A DNA stretch of 64,000 bases from Limonium bicolor (Eukaryota; Streptophyta; Magnoliopsida; Caryophyllales; Plumbaginaceae), in assembly GCA_023374045.1 (NCBI GenBank), contig CM041776.1, forward strand, positions 316,994,722 to 317,058,721, read 5' to 3'. Below the pieces are notes generated by a model. That model was not told the origin of the DNA. It saw nothing but the letters and a program-made list of their open reading frames with translations, and searched no databases. Below, piece by piece: positions 57,161-64,000 of this stretch (positions are counted from its first letter, which is position 1; every line of letters begins with the position of its first letter). Made by a program: the position numbers and the translations under genes.

Positions 57161-57889
57161 GCGCCTCCATTCTTCACTCATGATTTCGCAAGCTTAATTT
57201 GCAAACAAGGAACATACATAATCTGGCATCTTCATTGTCTTGTATATGCGCTCTGTTGAGATTTCCAGATTGAAGGCGAAGATTTGAAACATGGACTATA
57301 AACCACGGTTTCATGTACCGTGGTTTATTCGTTGTTTTTTTCACCTTATATACCACGGTTTTTAGAAATAACTGTGGTTTATTCTCTCCCGCGTGACGGT
57401 TATATACCACGGTTCCCAAAAACCGTGGTTTATTCTCTCCGGCATGTACTATAAATGACGGTTGTCCTACAAACCGTGGTTTATAACCGTGTTTTTACAT
57501 TATATACCACGGTTTTTAGAATAACCGTCATTTATTACTCACAATAAATGACGGTTATTGGCATAAACCGTGTTTTATTTATAGTTAACAAGTTCCGCGC
57601 GAGAAATACTTTAAAATGACGGTTTATAGAACCGTGGTTTTTTATCTTCATTTAAAACCACGGTTTTGAACCGTGGTATATAATATTTTGGCATTTGCGA
57701 CGGGAGCAAATACCACGGTTTTTAACCGTGGTATATAAGCGAAATAACCGTGGTATATAATGTTTTTCTACTAGTGTGTATTAAGTCGAGATGATATCCC
57801 TAACTCTATTTATATATATATCTCCTATATGTTATCTACAAGAGATAAAACGCTGCGTACAGATACAAATACCAAATACAATCTTAACA

Positions 57890-59169
57890 TTTTTACGGTT
57901 GTTTTTAGCTGTTTTGATCTGGTTGTTTTGGTTGGCTGTGCTATGGTATTTTACTGGTTGTTTTGTGTTGGCCGTTTTGTGGTTGTTTTGAAAACTGGTG
58001 TTCGGCAGTGTGGTAGTTTCATCTGACGTATTTGAATAAGTTAGTTACGTGTGGTGTGTTTACGAATATTTGTGCTATTATTACAAATTTTATATTACAT
58101 TTTAAAACAAGTTTTTTAAAGATGTAAATAAAGCTATTAACAAATATATAAATTAATATATAGATAATTTATTATTAAAAAAACAATAAAGTTTTATTAC
58201 AATAAATAATTGTTAAAATTTATATTTAGATCTATACAAATAACTTCACTATATCAAACACAATTCTATTAATAGATAACGATAATTGTAACTATATACA
58301 TGGTTTTAACATAACAGATTGCATGTTCACATTTAAATAAAGAAAAATAATAATTAATTAATGAACTTTATTAATATTTACATAATAAAAAAATAAACAA
58401 TTTAGTTGTAACATGCGGTGACTAAGTCCTACGGAGACTCGAACTAACAAACGCTGAATGACATATACATAATGAAGCGCTTCATATCTAAGTCAAATTA
58501 ACAAAATAAAGTTGTTAGGATTTTATTTATCTATTTAGATAAATTTCATATTTTTCTCCAGTAGAATACATATTTTGTAGGACGTAAGACTAAATTAAAA
58601 ATTAGCTTTTCACTTGAAAATATTTAGAGAGCAGAGCAATTGTAATCAGGTACTTGGGTTAGTAATTTAATTAGGATTGAGGAAAGAAAATGAATTATAT
58701 GGTTACTTTGTCAAGATTTGTTCTTGTCGTGAGAGAGTGAGTATTCTCTAGAATACATGATTATGTGATGATAAATTCCACTCAAATTCAATAAACTTTC
58801 GATCATTTATTTTTCAATAAATCGTGTTAGTGAGTCTCAAACTCAGGTTGATTCGTTCTTATTGAGTCTTTGACTCGGGCTTTCAAAGATGATAAAATGC
58901 AAATAAAATTTCACACCAAAAAATAGATGGGGTCCAAAGACATGTAGACTAACGTTGCCTGACCTAGCAAGCTTCTAGTAAAGAAACTTCATAATACAGT
59001 AAATGAATGCCAAAATACCCACCTCTCTCATTTACTGAAACTAGAATGGAAATGAAACCCTATAGGTGTAGAAATCAAACATCTCAAGGCATCAGACAGT
59101 GTTTTCACCCAAAATTTGAACAAGCAACCATTAACATAATTTAATTATTGCATAAAAACCACAATGATC
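57890..59169. other. AT-rich DNA, nothing recognised
   Basis: Starts with a GTTTTG/GGTTG-rich simple stretch (57895-58000), then becomes strongly AT-rich. No gene, RNA or transposon end could be identified. Confidence 0.4.
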
Positions 59170-60024
59170 ACCTATGTTGAAGCTAACTCCTCACTCCTTT
59201 TGGTGCAAAATATAATAGAAGTATCTTGCGAACTAATTGGCAGTGAACCCAGTCATTGCAGTCTAACAAGGTCGTATCCACAGGGACTTCACAACTATCT
59301 AACTAATTATCAGTTTAGCAAATGTGCATAAATCTAAACAAAAGTGCATAAATGTAAATTAGCAGTTTTTGGTTTTTCGGTTATAGATGGAGGCGGACTT
59401 TTCTACCAAGCTAACACCATAAGGGGTTGATGAATTGAGGGTATTAAATGAATGTGACGAAGTGGAGGATCAAAACTCCTGGGGTTGAGTAGATGAATCT
59501 GACTTGAAGTCTATCAGTTAAGGGTTTGTGGAGATTGAAGGAGGATTTGAGTGCTTCTAGGTGGTATGGTGTCATCTTGGAGCTTAAAAGGGATTTTGAT
59601 TGTTTGGAAGTGTGTCCGAATTAGTTGGAAAGGGTTGAGACAGTTTAATGAATTTGAATGAAAGAATAGGAAGAGTCTGATGGTCATGTGGAGCTAAAGT
59701 CTAACGATTTGAGGGTTTGTGGGAGCCAACAAAAAATGAGTGTTTTGAAGGCGGTGGATGTTGCCTTTAAAGCTAGAAGGGGGGGTTTTAATGTCTTGAA
59801 GGGTTATCTTAAGCCTTTTGAATGCTTTGAGGGTCATTTGGTCATTTCAATGTTGAGGGGTATTTTGGTCTTTTTATGTGATGTTTAGGTTTTGACACAG
59901 TCGAGTCTATGAGTGATCGGGAGTTAGAGATGTCTAAGGTTGCTCGAGGAGTATAGGGTATTCTGGTCATTTTAAGGTGTTTAAGGGAATATGGGTTGTT
60001 TTGAAGTTTGAGTTTGAAGAAGAT

Positions 60025-60200
60025 TGGGATACCAAGAAGCTTGGGTTTTGAAGAGTTCAGGAATCAAAACAATCAGAGTTTTTGAAGAGTTGGGGTTCAA
60101 AGCAAACGAGATTTTTAAAGAGTTTGAGGTTCTAAGCAATCCATATTTTATAGGAGCTCGGGGTTCTAAGCAATCGGATTTCAAAAAAGTTAGGGATTCC
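60025..60200 (+). repeat. Degenerate tandem repeat, period about 35 bp
   Basis: About four to five units of the form AAGAGTTNGGGTTCNAAGCA followed by a T-rich part. They are well diverged from each other. Confidence 0.6.
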
Positions 60201-61139
60201 ATGGATTAAGGCTATATGGGATCTAGAGTCTTCATAAGTTTTGACAAGATTGAGAAATTGAGTCTTCTGAGTTTGTTGAGTCGATCTTTACGTCGCTTGA
60301 TGAGTTCGAGTCTGAGCACATTGAGAAGCTTGATCCGTGAACACACTTGAGTTGCCTTGATGCTTAGGGTTGTTTGAAAGATCCAAAGGAAGAGAGTTCA
60401 GGAGTGAGAGGAGATAGGGAAATTATGAAGGTTCGAGACTTAAATGAAAGGAGGGGTGGATTGATTTGTTTAAAGGATGTTTTTCAAAAATCATCTTTCT
60501 TAAGTTTCCAAACAGAAATTTGTTTTTACATTTGAAAAGTGGTGGATGATCTCGAGAGATCACCCATGCAACCCTTCTAACAGGTCACTTTATTAACGGT
60601 AAGTGCCAAGGCTCGAAGAAGGCAGGGCAGTGAATTTTGTTGTTGAAAATTATAGTTTATGAAGAAAACGTCATTATATGAGATGTTCCCGCAAAACTAA
60701 AAAATGTCTCTAATTCCCGAGTTTAAACATTGAAAACCGAAACAAGAAATAAAGTAAAAGGGATTAGACGATTCTAAATTCCATACTACAACGGGGAAAC
60801 ATCCACTCCCACTAACACCTCGCCTAGTAAAAATCTAGGCTACTAGTGGGAGAGTCAACCCTAATGCCTTGCCAATAGAGATCCAAACTGCGACAATGGG
60901 ATAAAATAGTACAATACTAGTGCCACACAATTGGATTATATTTGGAAGAGGAATGTGATGTCTAGCTTAGAAGAAAATGGTTTGAAAGTGTTAGGACATT
61001 CCATGTGTCTCCTCAAAAAGTTTTGGTTCTGAATTATTTGTTTTAAAGTCTTGAAAAAAGGATTTGTGTGACAAATGGTTACAAAAAAGAATTATAGTTT
61101 TGAGATTTGTTTCAGCATAGAAATGCTTTGAACTTTGGA

Positions 61140-61290
61140 AACATTTTTGAAGTTTTGAGAAGAATTTCAAAATAGTCCAGAAGAATTTCTGCAATGTTGA
61201 GAAGAACTTTCAACAATGTTGAGAAGATTTATTGTATTTGAGAAGAATTTTCTGAATATTGAGAAAGTTATTTGGAATTTTGAAGTAGTT
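61140..61290 (+). repeat. Degenerate tandem repeat around TTGAGAAGAATTT
   Basis: About five to six units with a period near 25-30 bp, just before the probable LTR start. Confidence 0.6.
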
Positions 61291-61318
61291 TTTTTGAATT
61301 TTTGAGTAAGAATTGATT

Positions 61319-64000
61319 TGAAATTCCCTAACAATTATAACAATAATTAAGGATTAGTTATGAATATTAAGGCTAATAAGCCTTAAATTATTAAAGATTT
61401 ATGAAACCTTAAATATATATTTATATAAATAAATATATGGTCCAAAAAAGGGTTATTAAACCTTAAATGGGATGATGAATAAAAAGGGGGGGTATTTACA
61501 GAGAGAAATCAAATAGTAAAGTTGGTTTAACTTGTAATATGTTATTATATAATTTAAGAGCACAATGCTATGGCCGGGATGACTCATTAATCTACAGTCT
61601 AACACATAAGAGAGCCCAAAATGAAGCCCACCAAAGAACTAAAATTCAGCCACAACAAAGGAGAGGCCCAATTCCTCACGTTATTTCCCCTTATTCCTAA
61701 ACTTCCCCTCCCCATTTCAAAGCCCTAGCCGGCTGGAAAGAGTGTGTTGCCGCCTAGTGCTGGTCATGGTTCTATTCCGCCGATTTGGGTTCCGCCGCGT
61801 TCCGGAACATATGTATTTGGTTTGGAACCGGTCAGGGGCGGTTCCAGTTTTGAAGGTTGTATTCACTTCGGATTCTCTCAAAGAACCAGTTCCGGCTGGT
61901 TCTGGAGCGATTTTGACCGGTTCTTAGAAGGGTGCGCACCTTTGGGCCAAAGCGATGTCATTTTGCTGTTTGGCTAGTTCCGAATCCCAAGGCTGGTACC
62001 AGGCTGGTTTATGTTCTGGGAGGATTCCAAATCCAAGGCTGGTGTCAGGCGGTTCCGGTTCCGATTCTAGGCCTGGTTCGGTCCCGAACCCAAAGCTATA
62101 TTTGTATTCGCTTCTTTTGGCCACCATTCGGTTCCGAACCAATTCCAGACTGGTTTCGACCGGTTCCGGTTTGTTCCACCGGTTCCAGTCTATTCAGACC
62201 CGTTGGCCAACCATTACTGTCATCCCAGGCCTATTTTTATTTTTCATTTCCTTACAAACTCTAACTTTATCACATGATCTCTTCTCTCTCCTAGGCAGCC
62301 GACTTCTACTTTCTTCTTCCTCTCATTTTTCTTCTATTTTACTCCATAGAAGGCCAAAAAATGTGAATGATTGCTCCTCTTTCATTCTCACTTTCTCCTT
62401 GAAATCTGCTCATTTTCTTAGCTAATCTTCACAACAAAATAAAAGACACAAACTCATCTTTTTCCTATTGTTGGTGTAGATTTTGGAGCCTCTCGAGTGC
62501 CAAAAATGTGGAGGAAAACTGTGGGAAGTTTGGATAGGTTCAACCAAAGTTAAGCTAAAAATGGCTTAAATTCTTAATTCCTTCCTTGGCCAATATTGGG
62601 AGTTCAAAAGACCCTACCTTTTATTCTTCATCCTCCCTTCATGTCCGAGAGTAGAGCTCAACTAGGCTTTGATTGGCCAGCCGAAATCAAGGAAGAACAA
62701 GGGTAAAAAGCAAGGAAAACAACTCTAACCAAGAGTAAAATCTTAGATCTAAGGTTTTTAGAGCTTAAAACCTCCATCTAAACTCTAGATCTACAAAGAT
62801 CTAACTTTCCTTCATTTAATATAGGGCGAATTGGAGCAAGAGAAATCGACTCTTGGGACTACAAGGTTAATGTTTAACCTTGGTGCTTGTTTTGAATTTC
62901 TGTGATGTTTATTATTATGTAAAAATTATGGCTGGAAATCAAAGGGAGTAAAAAAGGTTAAACCACTTCAAAAATGAACTTAGATCAACAATATGATGTT
63001 TGGGTTTTGTTCTAGTGATTTTGGTTTGAAAATTGAAGTAAGTAATTTTGTGGTCTCAAAAATTAAGGTTATTATGGTTTTGTTTGCTTGAAAAATTCGG
63101 GTTAAGAGGATAAATTGGAAGTGCGAAATAAATAAAAATATGGTGAAATAGTAATTCTGAAAATTGGATATTTTTTGGGGATGATGGGAGTTAAATTGAA
63201 TTTAGAGTTAGTGTGGGTATTATCCATAATATGGAGTTATAATTGAAGTTGGTAAAACTGGAATAGGAAGAAAATTAATGTTAGAGTGGTACATATAATT
63301 ATGGCTCAAAATTAATATTAATTTGTGTGATAAATTCAAAATTTAGAGTTTTTGATATATTTGGTGGGTTAAATTGAAATTTAGAGAAGTTTTGGGTTAG
63401 TTGTAATTTTGGAATTTTTTGGGGTCAAGATTGGATTTGGTAAATAAACAAAAGAGAAACTAGGGGTTTGACCAAATTTTTGGACTTTGGAGTTTATAAT
63501 GGAAGAAAGAGAGGGAAATTTGAAATTTGAGGAAAATTAGGGGGCAAATTCGAAAACTAAATTTGGTCTCATTGAATTGAGAAATTTCAAAATTATGGCT
63601 TGAATAGAGTTGGTGATAAATTAGAAGTAAAGATTATATGGATTGGAGGGAAAAATTGAAAATGGAGGTAATTTGGAATTTTGGAAAGTAAAGGGGTTAG
63701 AATGCGACTATGGAACATTTGGAATTAAGTGGTGAAATTTTAAACAAATGAGAAGGAAATTTGAAGGATTGAAATTTGAAATTTGGAATGATGTTTGGAG
63801 TTGAGATGGAATCAGTTTTTGGGCCAATGTGCAAATTTAAAAAGATTATGCGAAGAAAGGTCATTAGTGTGAATGTGGGTTAATAAGGAAAACCAAAGGT
63901 TATGAGAATTTATGAAAGGTTAAGTGTGGATTGACTAATTAAAGGTTGAAGGTTAAGAAGGATTAAGAATGAAGAAATTCTAGTTGGACTTGGAGGATGG
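61319..64000 (+). mobile_element. Probable front part of another long Gypsy-type LTR
   Basis: It starts TGAAATTCCCTAAC, resembling the LTR starts at 5174 and 10923. The layout is the same: AT-rich front (61319-61480), TATATAATTTAAGAG near 61544, a pyrimidine-rich leader (62270-62400), then from 62880 to the end of the window C-poor, A/G/T-rich sequence. No protein domain occurs. The far end is outside the window, so this rests on analogy. Confidence 0.45.
61740..62205 (+). repeat. GGTTCCGG-rich low-complexity block
   Basis: Many overlapping GGTTCCGG, GGTTCCGA and CCGAACC words. They make open frames on both strands (61742-62264 plus, 61924-62142 minus) without domain content. Confidence 0.75.

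Larger units (their letters stand above)
56021..57776. mobile_element. Non-autonomous CACTA transposon, 1756 bp
   Basis: It starts CACTAGTAGAAAAAACATTT and ends AATGTTTTTCTACTAGTG, an inverted repeat of about 18 bp, flanked by the exact 3-bp repeat TGT (56018-56020 and 57777-57779), the duplication size of CACTA elements. Both sub-terminal regions (56040-56700 and 57290-57765) are packed with CCACGGTT and its complement AACCGTGG, about 30 copies by eye, mostly in facing pairs that form hairpins. Sub-terminal repeats are the usual transposase-binding region of CACTA elements. The middle is a minisatellite. No transposase is encoded. Because it interrupts a very young Copia-B LTR, it moved very recently. 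Confidence 0.95.
50832..57889 (-). mobile_element. Copia-B: complete young Ty1/Copia element with a CACTA element in its 5' LTR
   Basis: Left LTR 50832-51073 and right LTR 55890-57889 (241 bp once the CACTA insertion and its target repeat are removed). On the minus strand the LTR starts TGTTAAGATTG and ends CTCGTAACA. The primer site is at 55878-55889 and the polypurine tract (GAGGGGGAA, minus strand) at 51074-51084. Flanks are CTTTT and TTTTT, a near 5-bp duplication. The two LTRs are almost identical, so it inserted recently. All Copia pol domains are present, though frames are broken. Confidence 0.93.
55890..57889 (-). repeat. 5' LTR of Copia-B, split by a CACTA insertion
   Basis: LTR parts 55890-56020 and 57780-57889. 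Removing 56021-57779 restores continuity with the left LTR. Confidence 0.93.
59170..61318. repeat. Repeat-derived DNA with degenerate short tandem repeats
   Basis: AAGGTCGTATCCACAGGGA at 59269-59287 is the kind of word often seen in non-coding parts of plant LTR elements. From 59400 to 60500 the plus strand is rich in G and poor in C. No coding domain is recognisable; frames at 59688-59888 and 60024-60209 resemble nothing. Confidence 0.4.

Noticed and set aside
56823..57259. Open frames with repeated NPHWRTRN-like words
   Set aside because: They translate the minisatellite of the CACTA element, with stops between units.
61742..62425. Overlapping open frames on both strands in the GGTTCCGG block
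   Set aside because: Low-complexity sequence gives open frames in several phases; composition, not coding, explains them.
1..64000. tRNA or rRNA genes
   Set aside because: The only tRNA-like signals are the 12-base primer sites next to LTRs; I found no cloverleaf or rRNA sequence, though a covariance-model scan was not possible.

Overview
This window is plant nuclear DNA, almost certainly from a flowering plant and probably a eudicot; I cannot name the species. The evidence is two plant-type host genes (an F-box/FBD-type gene with introns and a DUF247 gene) in a deep bed of plant transposable elements: Ty1/Copia and Ty3/Gypsy LTR elements, a TRIM, LINE fragments, a Mutator-like element and a CACTA element. 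It is a scaffold piece with two gaps of exactly 500 N (6120-6619 and 36456-36955), so three contigs are joined here.

Contig 1 (1-6119) is a stripped-down Ty3/Gypsy element: the end of a very long LTR, a primer-binding site, about 2.3 kb of remnant interior, a polypurine tract, and the start of the next LTR, cut by the gap.

Contig 2 (6620-36455) has a complete three-exon F-box gene (7323-8767), a 5'-truncated LINE with target-site duplication (9873-10450), a probable solo Gypsy-type LTR (10923-15479), diverged non-coding repeats, a non-autonomous Mutator-like element with a perfect 9-bp target duplication (18722-20022), a foldback element (about 23.2-24.6 kb), a LINE ORF1 relic, a full-length but decayed Copia element on the minus strand (Copia-A, 26674-32578) with a 425-bp TRIM nested in its gag, an intact 553-codon DUF247 gene (33504-35165), and the left end of a second minus-strand Copia element (Copia-B).

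Contig 3 (36956-64000) begins inside the same very long Gypsy LTR. At 41617/41619 it switches into the interior of the TRIM and then repeats the last part of contig 2: Copia-A 5' part, DUF247 gene, Copia-B. This second copy differs by extra insertions: a non-autonomous Copia (Copia-C, 43177-48025, TSD ACTAG) sits in the Copia-A LTR, and Copia-B is complete (50832-57889) with a 1756-bp CACTA element in its right LTR. The rest (57890-64000) is repeat-derived, with a probable new Gypsy-type LTR starting near 61319.

The main reading is that the repeated block (30988-36455 versus 41619-51900) is two haplotypes, or a very recent duplication, placed on one scaffold. The two copies differ largely by small indels, and a reading-frame break in one is intact in the other, so at least part of the 'pseudogenisation' is likely base-calling error. 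I see no operon, phage, CRISPR array or new multi-gene system. The most distinctive items are the nested insertion stack with its internal clock, the TRIM, and the CACTA element built of facing CCACGGTT/AACCGTGG repeats.
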